Assembly: GCA_020536535.1 (NCBI GenBank)
Contig: JAHLWZ010000976.1
Span: forward strand, 1-34,714
Source: Pelomyxa schiedti
Lineage: Eukaryota; Evosea; Pelobiontida; Pelomyxidae
Direction: 5' to 3'
Length of the DNA: 34,714 nt
Shown here: in pieces, positions 1 to 9,798 of the stretch
Layout of the letters: each line of letters opens with the position of its first letter
Position numbering within the stretch: position 1 is the first letter of the stretch
Program-made: the position numbers and the translations under genes
The notes under the pieces: model-generated
What the model was told of the DNA's origin: nothing
Database searches by the model: none
What the model saw: the letters and a program-made list of their open reading frames with translations, nothing else

Positions 1-1659
1 GCAGCGACGCCAGCCACGCCTCGCGACGGGCGCGCAGGAACGGCGACTCGAGCGGCGGGGGGTCCGGCGGGAACTGCCGCAGCACCTCCACCTGCTTGGG
101 CTTGATCCACTCGCCCCGCCTTGGCTCCTTCTCCGGAGGCAGCAGGGGCGTGCACGGTACTTGCCGCGGGATGATGGGAACCACGGGGGGGTCGGTCTTC
201 CACTGGTCCCACCCTCGGGGTGCACGTGGTGGTGGTTGTGGTGGCCGAGGGATGCTGCCGCTGCTGCTGTTGGTGGTGTTGGTGTTGGTCGCGGTGCAGT
301 TCCAGTCACAACCAGAAGAAGAAGAAGAATACAACGAGGAGCACGAGGGCGAGGCAGGGGTGTTCATCCAACTGTTGTTGTTGTTGTTGATGTTGCCGAA
401 GGAGACTTGTTGTTGTGGGTGTTGATGTTGGTCGTTTTGGCCAGCGGGGTCCGCAGCATATCCTTGGTGCTGTTGTCCGTAGAAGTAGTTGTAGTTGTAA
501 TACGGCTGTGCTCTGGGTCGAGATATTAGATGCTACTGTTCGAATGGAGGGAAAAAAAGACCTACCCTGAGGTTTCTTCCTGACGGAGACTGGAGTCCCA
601 CCCGGGAGTTGTATAACCGCAACGTCCAAATCCATCGGAGGACTGCTGAGGTTGAGTCTGCCATTGATGAAACTGAGGAGGTGGTTGAGTTGACATCAGC
701 GAAAACAGAAAATCAAAATCAAAAACACGTTCAAACGGAAAAACCAAACCAACGGCACACACACACTCAACACACCGACGCGCAACACCCACACAACGCA
801 CAACAAACAACAAACAACAATACCGTTGTTGTTGTTGTTGTTTGGGGACGAAGAGGAGTCAGAGTCGGAGCAATCCCGATTCGGCACTTGGGGATCGGTG
901 GTGGCACCTTCTGCCTCAGTCCCAGCCAGATCCTGGCACGCCTCCTCATCGCACAAATCACACCCCAGGCCGCGTCGCCCAACAACTCCCAGAACGTCGG
1001 CCCCGGCCTCGGGTCCTCGGTCACGGCCATCGGGTTCATCATCCTCTCGTACTCCCGCATCGCCTCCATCTCGGCCAACTGCGCGTCCATGGGCGTGAGC
1101 ACGGGCGGGTACGCGTGCGAGTATCGCGGGTCAACAACAGGCGCCCCCTGAGGTTGAGGTTGAGGCTGAGGCTGGGGTCGGTGCATCGGCTGCTGCTGCT
1201 GCTGCTGATACGGAGATTGAGATAGACACTGCTGGCTGGTCGTGGTCGTGACGGGAATGGGAGTGGGCTGGACACCGGTGTAGCGCGACTGGCCTCGGGG
1301 GAGCCTGACTGACCCATCTGGCCACGTGATGATGCGTGGGCGCTGTGCCCTGCGTGAAAAAACACCCAGTTAGGCCGCCATTCATTATCATGGGAGACGT
1401 ATCACAACAACAACAACAGCAACGCGACGACGACCACGCACGAGCGCAACAAAGAACAACCAAACAAAAAAGCAACTGCAGCCACCACCAAGACACGACG
1501 ACGACGACGACGACGACGAAGAAGAAGAAGAAGGGGGTGGGGAATAAACTACCTTGGATCTGGCTCGGCACCGTTGCCGATGAACATGAGAATGAGCGAC
1601 AAGACGACGAACAAAACGAACAACGCGACGATGGTCGCCAACGCGTACGAAAACAGCAT
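1..1659 (-). CDS. Orphan membrane-anchored Gln/Pro/Asn-rich protein, 3' end off window (left copy)
   Basis: Family not recognised. Four exons fit in phase: 1659-1553, 1349-824, 672-566 and 512 to beyond base 1. The introns are 203, 151 and 53 nt, all GT-AG. The product starts with a strong hydrophobic segment (about residues 4-27, ending FIGNGAEPDP), which is a signal anchor or a signal peptide. It continues through a Gln run, Pro-Gln repeats, a more complex stretch (PMDAQLAEMEAMREYERMM, then GPTFWELLGDAAWG), Asn- and Ser-rich tracts, and a Pro/Trp-rich tail (RGWDQWKTDPPVVPIIP). The reading frame is still open at the window edge after about 417 residues. Low-complexity tracts are the parts that differ between the two copies. 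Function is unknown. Exon 1 and frame continuity make it a credible gene. Confidence 0.6.
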
Positions 1660-2021
1660 TTTATGTGTGCTCTATCGCGGGTGTGTTTCCGGTTGCTTTG
1701 CTCTCTCTCGTGCAGCAATAAGGTAAATCAAATTTATAAAACCAAGAGTGTTTTCAAGAAACCCCTTAAAAGTCTAACAACAAAAAACAACTGCTGCTTG
1801 AGAGGCTTCACCTCAACGTCACGTTCTATTTTCAACCCTGAGGGTTCCCGCGTGACTGACCTGTGCACTGGCCACGCTCTCGTGGCACACTTAACTCGGG
1901 AAGTAACTTTCCGGCTTGGACTTTGGAAAGGCTGATTGCACTCCTCATTCAGTGTGTCTGTGATGTACATGCATTATGCTAACCAAACGTGGGGGAGTGT
2001 TCGCCACCACACAGAACAGCA
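1660..2021. promoter_or_regulatory. Conserved 5' flank of the orphan gene
   Basis: This upstream region of the left-arm gene matches the right arm (32733-33094) without any difference I could find, although the adjacent gene bodies have diverged. An AT-rich TATAAA-like stretch lies about 75 bases upstream of the start codon. A 78-codon open frame runs through it in both arms but has no recognisable features. I read it as promoter/5' UTR kept identical by recent duplication, gene conversion or constraint. Confidence 0.4.
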
Positions 2022-2235
2022 CCTTGCCACGCCACCCACCCGTTTGTCACATGGCACTTATGCTGCGGCAAACAAAAAAAAAAACGCAGGGGAACAACTA
2101 CGAGACGCAAAAATCCAAAAAAAAAAAAAGAGCCACAAACTCCACTTTCAATTGTTACTCATGAGAAACAACGAAATGAGTCCTTGGTTGTTGGTGTGAG
2201 TCCAGTGCTTAGTGGTTATTTGTGACATTGGGGGA
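2022..2235. other. Intergenic, A-rich
   Basis: Unique sequence between the left repeat arm and the 3' end of the pescadillo gene. It contains several A runs of 9-12 bases. I see no gene in it. Confidence 0.6.
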
Positions 2236-4622
2236 TTATGAGGATGTTTTTGTTGTGCTGGATGTAGTTGTAATTGTAGTTAGGGATTTTGGCTTGGTGG
2301 GTCGCTTGCTTTTGCTTTTTTTGGTCTTGGAATTTTTGTTTGAAGCTGATTTCTGTGCATTCTTGGCTAGTTGGTTCCGTCGGTTCATTTCCATTGCCTT
2401 TTTGCGTTTGTCGACGACTTGTCTCCTCTTCTGTAAGCGTTCGACTGCTCGGTTTTGTTGCCGCTGAGCAGAAGTGGCCTTTGCAAGTAGGCGCCGCTTC
2501 TTGTAGGGAAGCATCATCTTAACACGGCGGGTGAGGTCTCTCTCCTCACGTGTAGACGGAAGTTTGAAGGGTTCTTCACCACCAGATCTGCATATATTGT
2601 TAAGAGGAGTCTTTTTGAGGGAAAGGATACCGGCTAGCCGCTGATCTCTTTCCCGTGGCTGTGAGAGTGTCTTCCTCAGGTTCAACTAGATCTGCATTGA
2701 GCATCTGCTGTGACTCGAGCCACTGTCGTTTGAGTTCGTCAAGCTCTTGCCTTCGCTTTGGTTTATAGTTGTCTTCGGAATCAAATGGAGAGAGATGAGG
2801 TGGCAGCCTCTTCCCTGGGGCGTACTCTTGAACTGGTAAGGGAAATTTCTGAATACTCTGTGAGGTTTGCTTTATATGAATAGAAATGGGTCCTGACCTC
2901 GTTAGCAGAATCGAATACCCACTGAGGCTGGATATACTCTCTTCCAGGAACACGTTTCTCCATGCCTGGTCGGTCACACACCTAGAAATAAGAATGTTTA
3001 TGGATACAACATTTAATATTATCGGAAACCTCATGCGTGATTGTTGGATCATCTCGAGTATACGGAGCGATCTCTCCATCCCAAGAAACTTGCCCCCCGA
3101 AGGCTAGAATTACAAATTCCAGAACATGGAATGAAACCTGTTGTTGTATTACTCGGCTAGCAAATAAGTATATATAGTACCAACCTCTCTGTTGAGGAAG
3201 AACTTGAACCCGTGGAAGAGTGCCCTCTTTGAGCGCACTTTAGAAATCACTGGTTCCGAGCCAATAGTTTGAGGTTGTTCGACGAGACTTGCTGTATCGG
3301 TGGCAGCAGTGGAATTTCTATCTTGTTGGGCCGCAGCACTGTTAGGTTCTGGGACTGAGTACGTGAGAGGTTCCTTTGGTGTGGCTTTCGGTTTTGCCTA
3401 AGAAGAATGTGAGACAGGCAAAATAGAGAAGCACCTAGTTGCCTTCTGGTTTTTATCATGTAATGTCCACGAAAAAATGGGAGGTTCGTCTTTGACCTTA
3501 TACAAAGGTTTAATTGGAAGAACCTTTTCTGGGTTTCTGCAAAAGATCAACATAAAAGAAACTTGGGACACCAGCATACAGTGATGTTAACTTCAAGTAG
3601 CTGATGTGTTCACCAGATGAGTCACTTAAGTCATCCAATACAGGAGGGTACTGTAGACCAACTCCAGTGTACAGTTTATAAAGAACGAACCCAACTTGAG
3701 TTTCATAAAGATCTGCGAAGGTATTCATGACTTGGTAGTCAACAACTGAGGAGATCTTCAAAACAGAGTTTTAAAAATTGGAAGCAAAGTGGTGTGTGTA
3801 CCGCCAAACTGAGTTGGTGCGGAGAAAGCCAGGTAATTTTTTCCCCCATAATTTCAGCTTGGTAGTAGATTCCCTTTTGTGAGATAAAGACTTTCCTGAG
3901 AGCGCGAGTGTGGGCAACAAAAGCCTTCCACTCGGCCACGAACTGCTTGCAAAGATCAATTTTTTTGAGGTGAACTGCTAAGGTGTTAAGGACACACCTA
4001 GACTAAAAGTAATACCTGCGCTGGCCTGATTGTGTGCAGCATAAAGCGTAACAAGGCACAAGGCATCATCCAAATCCCTCAGGCAATCTATGAAAGAAGG
4101 GTACCTAGGGATTACTTAGATTCCTCCAAGCAATGAGGGAAAATACTTTTCCAGCATGACATGGTCTATGTTAAAACTGGGCCTCAAGCTCTGTCTCAGA
4201 ACTTCTGCAGAGGCGAATTCTCTTCGTGAAGTTGCTCGGGTGATTTTGCGTTGGAACGTGTGCAGTCTACGGAAGTTCTGCAAAACAGGGTCGCGCATAG
4301 CTGCAACGATGTCTTTTGTGTAATAGTATGTCTGTGGGTCTCTCCGGCTTCGGTTGGGAGGGTTCCTCGGGTAGATTCCCTTCAATATGCAGAATTGTCT
4401 GTTGGTGCTTAGCTATCAATATCTTTGACCGGGAACAGTGCCTCCGCAGAGGGCACCAATACTGATCATGGTTTTTTTTTTTTATTTTATATTATTTATT
4501 TTTAATAGGCAGTACCTGAACTCGCTAAATGGCATTCCCAACTTCGTGGTTGCGTTTTTGCGCGAAATGTAGTGCTTGTGGTCGAAGCTGGTCTTCTTTC
4601 GCATCTTCTGTTGTCCGCCCAT
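2236..4622 (-). CDS. PES1/NOP7: Pescadillo homologue, large-subunit ribosome biogenesis factor
   Basis: PES1/NOP7 works with BOP1/ERB1 and WDR12/YTM1 in 27S pre-rRNA processing in the nucleolus. Exons read in phase: 4622-4516, 4398-4147, 4104-4016, 3974-3802, from 3755 onward, 3397-3185, 3137-3030, 2981-2898, 2848-2631 and 2587-2236. The N-terminal pescadillo domain shows CILKGIYPRNP, the KDI motif, YPSFIDCLRDLDDAL and ALRKVFISQKGIYYQAEIMG. A BRCT domain follows, with FHGFKFFLNREV, FGGQVSWDGEI and YIQPQWVFDS, then the PES-specific LPPHLSPF segment and a Lys/Arg-rich tail. Length, about 600 residues, is normal. The join between the exon starting at 3755 and the one at 3397 is unresolved because no donor there fits the required phase convincingly. 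The start was chosen at the first ATG before a basic N-terminus. Confidence 0.93.
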
Positions 4623-4846
4623 TTTACGGTTTGCTTGTCCACCTCACCACCCGAACGAACTGTTATTAGTACCGCGTAATAGCAGATCTTGATGGCCGCG
4701 GCACCTCGCGTGACACCGCAGGGAGCTTAATTAAAAGAAATTGAATTCCCGTGCAACTGGATTAGAACGGAATTAGAAGAACAAGCGCGACAGTTGCTGG
4801 CCAATTAAAATCTAGTATCTCCAAGGGTTTTTTTTTATTTTATTTG

Positions 4847-7207
4847 TCATAGCCAGGGATTGACTTTGGCGGCTGGTTTGGTTGTTGTGGCTGTTGATGA
4901 TGATTCTGTTATCGGCGTTGATTCCAGCCATATGTTCCTTTTAGGTGTTGTAGTAGTTGCCGTGTTTAGGCTTGGTGTGGAGGTTTGTGTTTGGGCTTCT
5001 GCTGCTGGAATTTCTTTGTTTACTTGTGTTGACTTGAGCTTTGATTCTACCATCTTGGTGGCTGGTTTTTGTGGTGAAGTTTCACTTGTCTTGCCGCTAG
5101 TAGTTTTGATTGGCGTGGTGTCTTTGCTAGTTGATTTGGTTATCGGCCGTTTTTGTACAGGGATGTTCTTGGTTTTTGGTTTGACAGAGGTTTCTGGGTC
5201 TGGTTTTTCTTTTGAGACTGTGTCACCACTTGGTGCTTCTGGGCCTTTGGGTTCCGTCTTTGCCGATCTAGGCTTTTTTGGTTTTGGTGGCGAAGCCGTG
5301 TTGCGTGAAGAGGGCACTACTTTCTGAGTGGTCACAGCCACCTCAACTGCTTCACTCGAGGGTACCTTTTGAGCTCTTTGGTCATCTTCCTTCTCTGCCT
5401 TGGCACGGGCTGCCTTGAGCTCAATGATTTTTAGTATTCTCTCAAGATCCACATCTGGAGTACTAAACAGGCCCATACTTTTCGCAATTGTATCCATATT
5501 TAGAGTCGTGGGTAGCAGGGAAAGCATGTTACACCCGTATAATGCAACAAAGCGCTGAAATGCCATTTCTGCAACTCGTTCTCCACCCCTCATCATAGGA
5601 AGCAATGCACGTAGAGCTTGGGCGTGAGGAACTAATTTCGGGACAGATAGCCCAGTTATTGGGACTCCCATGGCCTGTATCATTCCAACTGCCCCGTATT
5701 CATGTGGAGAGAGGAAAAGTACAGCAACTCCACTCCTCCCAGCCCTTGCTGTTCGTCCAACGCGATGGACATAGGTTTTAGAGTCTCTGGGCATTGAATA
5801 TTGTATTATCCAGTCAACTTCAGGAATATCCAAGCCCCTGGAGGATAAATCTGTTGTAAGAAGGATTCCTGTTTGTGACATGCAGAAGTCCAGATATTCA
5901 ACTGCTCTTGCTCCTTGAACTAACTGGCTTTGAAGTTGTTTAATTTTGTAATGCTCACCCAGAATACGAGACAAAATCATTCCAAAGTACTGGACCTCGG
6001 CACAGGAAGAGAAGAAGACAATAGCTTTGCTTTGTGCGCGTGTGGCACGCAGCCATCCAATAAGGAGATCGACACGAGACTCCTGGGGTACCACCACAAA
6101 GTGATGCGTGATAGTGTTGACGGTCGGATTCCCCTTTTTCTCCTCCACTCTGAGGAATACTGGAGCACTCAGGGATAGCCGCGCAAGCGATCGCACGCTA
6201 TCAGACATAGTTGCGCTGAACAGCATGGCCTGCCTTCCCTCAGAAGACGCAGGGACACACGAAATCACGTGCGCAACTTCCTTTTCGCTGTCCGCCAACA
6301 CCTGATCAGCCTCGTCGATCACCAAGAACTTGACACACTTCAAAGCAACCACCACCTCGGCGCTGTTCTTCAAGTGGTACTGCAGCCTCCCCGGCGTCGC
6401 AATAAGGAGGTGAGCGCCCTTCTCCAGCGCCTTGCTCTCCAGCCAAGTATTGGCCCCCCCAAGCAGAACAGTGTACTTGAGGTTCTCGTGGAATGTCATC
6501 AGCTGGTCCGCCATGCACCCAACCTGCAGCGCGAGCTCGTGCGTGGGGGTGATGACAACGGCCCCGGTGCCCCCGCCAAGCAGGCCGAGTCCCAGCATTT
6601 GCACGGCGCCCCCGGCGGCGCCGCCGGTTAGCACGGTCCCCTGCACCATCAGGCCGCCGCCGAGTGCGGCGGGGGAACCCATAACCCGCTTGTGGAACCC
6701 GTTCCTGCGGAGCACCTCGAGTGCGGGGATCAGGTACGCCAGGGTCTTGCCGGAACCGGTGGGGGCCTTGGCCAGGACGTCGCGCCCCGACATGGCCAGT
6801 GGTATGGTGGCCTTTTGGATCGGCGTCATCACAGTGAACCCCAGAGTCTCCGAAATCGCCCTCTGAGTCTCCGCGCAGATCCCCAGGCTCCCGAAATCGC
6901 TCGCGCCGTCTCGCTCGGCATCAGTCGTCCCATAACTGGCACTCCCTTCGCCGGGGCTTTCTTCGCTTTTCCGCTCGGCCTTCGCTTCGCCCGGCGGCGC
7001 GCTTTCGCTGGCGACCTTGGATTTCGTCTGTTTCTGCACAGCAGCTCCGGTTTTTGCCGCGGCTTCTATTTTATCGCCGCTTTTTTTCGCCGTCGGGTGA
7101 CTCGTACGCGTAGTGGCGTTAGAAACGACGGGCGTGTCGCCGCCAACTACCTCCGCAGGTGCCGTCGCCGGCCTTTTTTTTTTCCGCGAGGGCTGCAGCG
7201 TCGCCAT
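4847..7207 (-). CDS. HAS1: DEAD-box RNA helicase, HAS1/DDX18-like
   Basis: An intronless frame of 786 residues from the ATG at 7207; another in-frame ATG lies 12 codons upstream at 7243. A basic, low-complexity N-terminus precedes a complete helicase core: Q motif (GFTVMTPIQ), motif I APTGSGKT, motif Ia PTHELALQ, TPGRL, DEAD, SAT, TDLSSRGLDIPEVDW and HRVGRTARAGR. The PEVDW context, the LFSAT and HRVGRTAR surroundings and the segment after the core (FQRFVALYGCNMLSLL, resembling the HAS1 C-terminal domain) point to HAS1/DDX18, which acts in 60S and 40S assembly. Oddities are a Gly-rich insertion between motifs I and Ia, His for Arg in motif Ia, and a Ser for the usual Ala before RGLD. The last 180 residues are Lys/Pro/Thr/Ser-rich. 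It lies 225 bp downstream of the pescadillo start on the same strand. Confidence 0.9.
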   Translation of the reverse strand: MATLQPSRKKKRPATAPAEVVGGDTPVVSNATTRTSHPTAKKSGDKIEAAAKTGAAVQKQTKSKVASESAPPGEAKAERKSEESPGEGSASYGTTDAERDGASDFGSLGICAETQRAISETLGFTVMTPIQKATIPLAMSGRDVLAKAPTGSGKTLAYLIPALEVLRRNGFHKRVMGSPAALGGGLMVQGTVLTGGAAGGAVQMLGLGLLGGGTGAVVITPTHELALQVGCMADQLMTFHENLKYTVLLGGANTWLESKALEKGAHLLIATPGRLQYHLKNSAEVVVALKCVKFLVIDEADQVLADSEKEVAHVISCVPASSEGRQAMLFSATMSDSVRSLARLSLSAPVFLRVEEKKGNPTVNTITHHFVVVPQESRVDLLIGWLRATRAQSKAIVFFSSCAEVQYFGMILSRILGEHYKIKQLQSQLVQGARAVEYLDFCMSQTGILLTTDLSSRGLDIPEVDWIIQYSMPRDSKTYVHRVGRTARAGRSGVAVLFLSPHEYGAVGMIQAMGVPITGLSVPKLVPHAQALRALLPMMRGGERVAEMAFQRFVALYGCNMLSLLPTTLNMDTIAKSMGLFSTPDVDLERILKIIELKAARAKAEKEDDQRAQKVPSSEAVEVAVTTQKVVPSSRNTASPPKPKKPRSAKTEPKGPEAPSGDTVSKEKPDPETSVKPKTKNIPVQKRPITKSTSKDTTPIKTTSGKTSETSPQKPATKMVESKLKSTQVNKEIPAAEAQTQTSTPSLNTATTTTPKRNIWLESTPITESSSTATTTKPAAKVNPWL

Positions 7208-7289
7208 CTCCGCACAATTATCGCCTTTATTGGAAAACAACAAAAAAAAATCCCGCTATTCCGAAATTCACACGAGAGTGACTGGGGGA
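7208..7289. promoter_or_regulatory. Short bidirectional 5' region, helicase / methyltransferase
   Basis: Only 82 bp separate the chosen start codons of the divergent helicase and methyltransferase genes. Both promoters must therefore share this segment or lie within each other's 5' ends. If the upstream helicase ATG at 7243 is used, the gap is 46 bp. Confidence 0.5.
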
Positions 7290-8193
7290 ATGAGGTCGAA
7301 CTTGGCGGATGACGACGACCCAGAGGGCGACAGGGAGATATTCGACATGGGAGTGGTCTTTGGTCGGGAGCCACTGGGCGAGCGGCTCTATGAATTCGGC
7401 GGACAACGCCAGGTTATTAGCACCATCTGCGACGACCACACTTTCCAAATCAATGGCCAGGTGTGACAGTTTTGGTTAGTTTGGAGTTTTTTTCCCCCCT
7501 TTTTTTTTTTAACACAAGGAGTGATTGATAGGTGGTCTGGGGTGCGGCACCTTGGATGGCTGAAAGATTGGGGTGTTTGTTGGCGGGAATTGGGAACGTA
7601 GAACCAGGACTGGGACTGGGAGGGGAGGGAGAACAATGCCTGGAAACGCTTAGGAATAAGGCAGAAACACTGCAGGTTGTTGAGCTTGGTGCCGGTTGTG
7701 GTCTGGTTGGAATTGTTATGGCTCAGCTGGGTGTGAGAACTGTTCTAACTGACTTTGACGATGTGTGTATAATCACATACCCCATTTACTCCATTTTCAC
7801 TGATGAATCAATATGTCATCTCAGGATGTCTTGGAGCTTCTGAACGAAAATGTATCCAAGAATGTAAAAACGGGGTGTGCCAGTGTGACCCAGCTGGATT
7901 GGAAGAAGCCGGTAAATGCGCCACTGAGTCACTCGTTCCCCATAGCTATTGCATCCGACGTGACCTATCACCGGGAATTCTGCCCCTCCCTGTTCCGTGC
8001 TGCCTCGGCGTTGCTGCAGCTTCCATCCCCACACCACACAAGCGGGGGAATGTTCCTTATGGCCAATGGGAAGCACAGGTACTTCCCAGAAGTGTGCTTG
8101 CAAGCCGCCAGGGATGCCGGGATGTCACTGGTTGCACAGCACGACGACGTACTCTCCGAAGTCACTGTATCACTCTGGAAACATGCCCCCTGA
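7290..8193 (+). CDS. METTL21-like (Methyltransf_16 family) protein methyltransferase
   Basis: Three exons, 7290-7460, 7532-7762 and 7825-8193, join in phase 0 and give 256 residues, typical for the family. The protein has the N-terminal strand of these enzymes, then VVWGAAPWMAERL, the SAM-binding motif I VVELGAGCGLVGIVMAQLG, the acidic loop LTDFDD, and the later motif ASDVTYHREF where METTL21/METTL23-type enzymes have a D-x-x-Y signature. The substrate cannot be read from the sequence; family members methylate lysines of chaperones and translation factors. It is divergent from the helicase and lies 192 bp upstream of the sirtuin on the same strand. Confidence 0.85.
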
Positions 8194-8385
8194 CCAACAC
8201 CTCCCCCCTTACACTTCTCTTTCGGCGGGCACCCCGCCAATTGATTGAGATTATTCCAGACCAGAAACCCAGAAACAAACAACTCCTTTCCGTCTCCTGA
8301 CAAACTCTTCTTATTCCCCCGAACTTCGTGCCGAAAAGCCAAACAAAAGAACACACAAAACCCTTTCACTCTCACGTGATCACCC

Positions 8386-9649
8386 ATGGCTGCTCACTAC
8401 GACGTAGGAGGCGGGGGAGGGGGCGGGGGCGGGCCGCCGCCGGGGGAGCTGATGCGGGTTGTCAAGCAGGCGGGGGAGGTGCTGGACACGTGCGACGCGC
8501 TGCTGATAGTGGCGGGGGCGGGGATGTCGGCGGACTCGGGGCTGCCCGTGATGCGGGGGGCGGACGGCATGTGGGTCGACTACGCGCCGGCGAGGGCCCT
8601 GGGGCTGGACTACCAGCACCTGGCTACCATGGAGTGGTATGACAGGGTAGGTGACTTGTTTTTCTTCTTCCTCCTCCTCCCTCCTTCTTCTTGTATTCGT
8701 TTGTTTGTTGTATGTATTGCTACTGGCTCCTTGGCGCTTTGTGAGGCTCGGCCACTCATAGATTTGTGTTTTTGACTTTTTTTTCAGGATCCGGGTATAG
8801 CTTGGGGATTTGTGTCGCAGACTACAAACGTATGAGGGGAGTGATATTTGTAGTTGCCAATTCAATTTTGTTTTTCCTGGCTAGGCATATAGGAAGGCAA
8901 CTCCTCATGATGGCTACAAAATCCTGTACAAAGTGGCATCCAGGAAAACAAGGAAAGTTGGGGGCAACTACTTTGTGATGTCATCAAATGTGGACACACT
9001 TTTCACTACATCAGGATTTGCACGAGAGAACGTATACCAGGTCCATGGAAACATGGAGTGGCTACAGTGTAGAGCCAAGTGTAGAAAGGTCTGTGCAAAG
9101 GCCTTTTTTCCCTTTATTCAGTATCTTTTTCAAGGATATCGTCTTTCCTACTCCATCCAAGCTACCGGCTCTGCATCCAACAACACACAAGGCAGTTCCA
9201 CCCTATCCCAAATGTCCGTACTGCGGCTCAATGGCGAGATGGAATGTATCATATTTTGGTGATCTAGACTTCTGCGAAGTTCTGTGCAAGGCAGAGAGGC
9301 GTCGACTACAACAATGGATAACTTCTAGAGTAATTTATATCCTGCACCTAGGCATTGTATTGACCTACACATTACCCAGGAAGTCACCGAGGCAAGATCA
9401 TTTGTCATTCTAGAAGTAGGGTGCGGAATGAGTGAGCACTCTCTCAGAATGAACATGGTTGATGGCCGCTGGAAATGCTTGAGTGCAGAGTACAAAATTG
9501 GGGTCAACCTACCTGCAGACACCACACTCATCAGAATAAATCCTCTCAATCCCGAAGTTCCCCCTGATGTAAAGGCATTTGGGATACCTCTGAGCTGCGA
9601 AAAGGCTCTCAAACTCATGAGCCCCTTCCTCCGTTCAACAAGAAACTGA
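8386..9649 (+). CDS. Sirtuin, NAD-dependent protein deacylase of bacterial-like type
   Basis: Five exons in phase (8386-8646, 8788-8829, 8885-9088, 9135-9329, 9380-9649) give 323 residues. After a poly-Gly N-terminus the NAD-binding motif GAGMSADSGLP appears at about residues 44-54. Then come SSNVD (the N-x-D motif), YQVHGNMEW with the catalytic His, two zinc-binding Cys pairs (CRAKC and CPYC) and a C-terminal LEVGCG. The context MWVDYAPARALGLDY and the segment after YFGD match bacterial and protist SIR2 proteins better than the human SIRT1-7 families as I remember them. The first motif has Met where most sirtuins have Phe of the P-x-FR element. A poly(A) signal AATAAA follows at 9658. Function is inferred from the motifs; cellular location is not shown. 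Confidence 0.92.
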
Positions 9650-9657
9650 TTATTCAA

Positions 9658-9718
9658 AATAAACAACGAAGTAAATAACAAAGAGGGTTCTGGTTTTTTT
9701 TTTAACAACAGTTTTATT
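9658..9718. terminator. Convergent poly(A) signals
   Basis: AATAAA on the plus strand at 9658-9663 lies 8 bases after the sirtuin stop. AATAAA on the minus strand at 9718-9713 lies 80 bases after the cyclase stop. Two convergent genes end within a 149-bp gap. Confidence 0.6.
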
Positions 9719-9798
9719 GGGATGATAAATTTAGCATAATAAAAGTCCAAGTCAAACATCATGTTGTCTCCCACGGCTAGGAGGAAGGAAGCCAAGCC

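Larger units (their letters stand above)
1..2021 (+). repeat. Left arm of terminal inverted repeat
   Basis: Reverse-complementing this arm gives the right end of the window. Homology ends inward at the shared segment around 2011-2021. The first 121 bases are identical between arms; the first mismatch is at 122. Further in, differences are scattered SNPs plus length changes in simple repeats, while the 5' flank of the enclosed gene (about 1660-2021) looks identical. The arm is 2021 bp against 1982 bp on the right. The arms are too diverged to be one molecule folded back by a sequencing artefact. Confidence 0.95.

Noticed and set aside
1734-1970. 78-codon open frame present identically in both repeat arms
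   Set aside because: It lies in the 5' flank of the orphan gene, has no motif or hydrophobic pattern, and its identity is explained by the whole flank being identical.
4860-5327. 155-codon plus-strand open frame
   Set aside because: It is antisense to the low-complexity C-terminus of the helicase, whose codon bias creates the open frame; the Val/Leu/Gly composition is a shadow.
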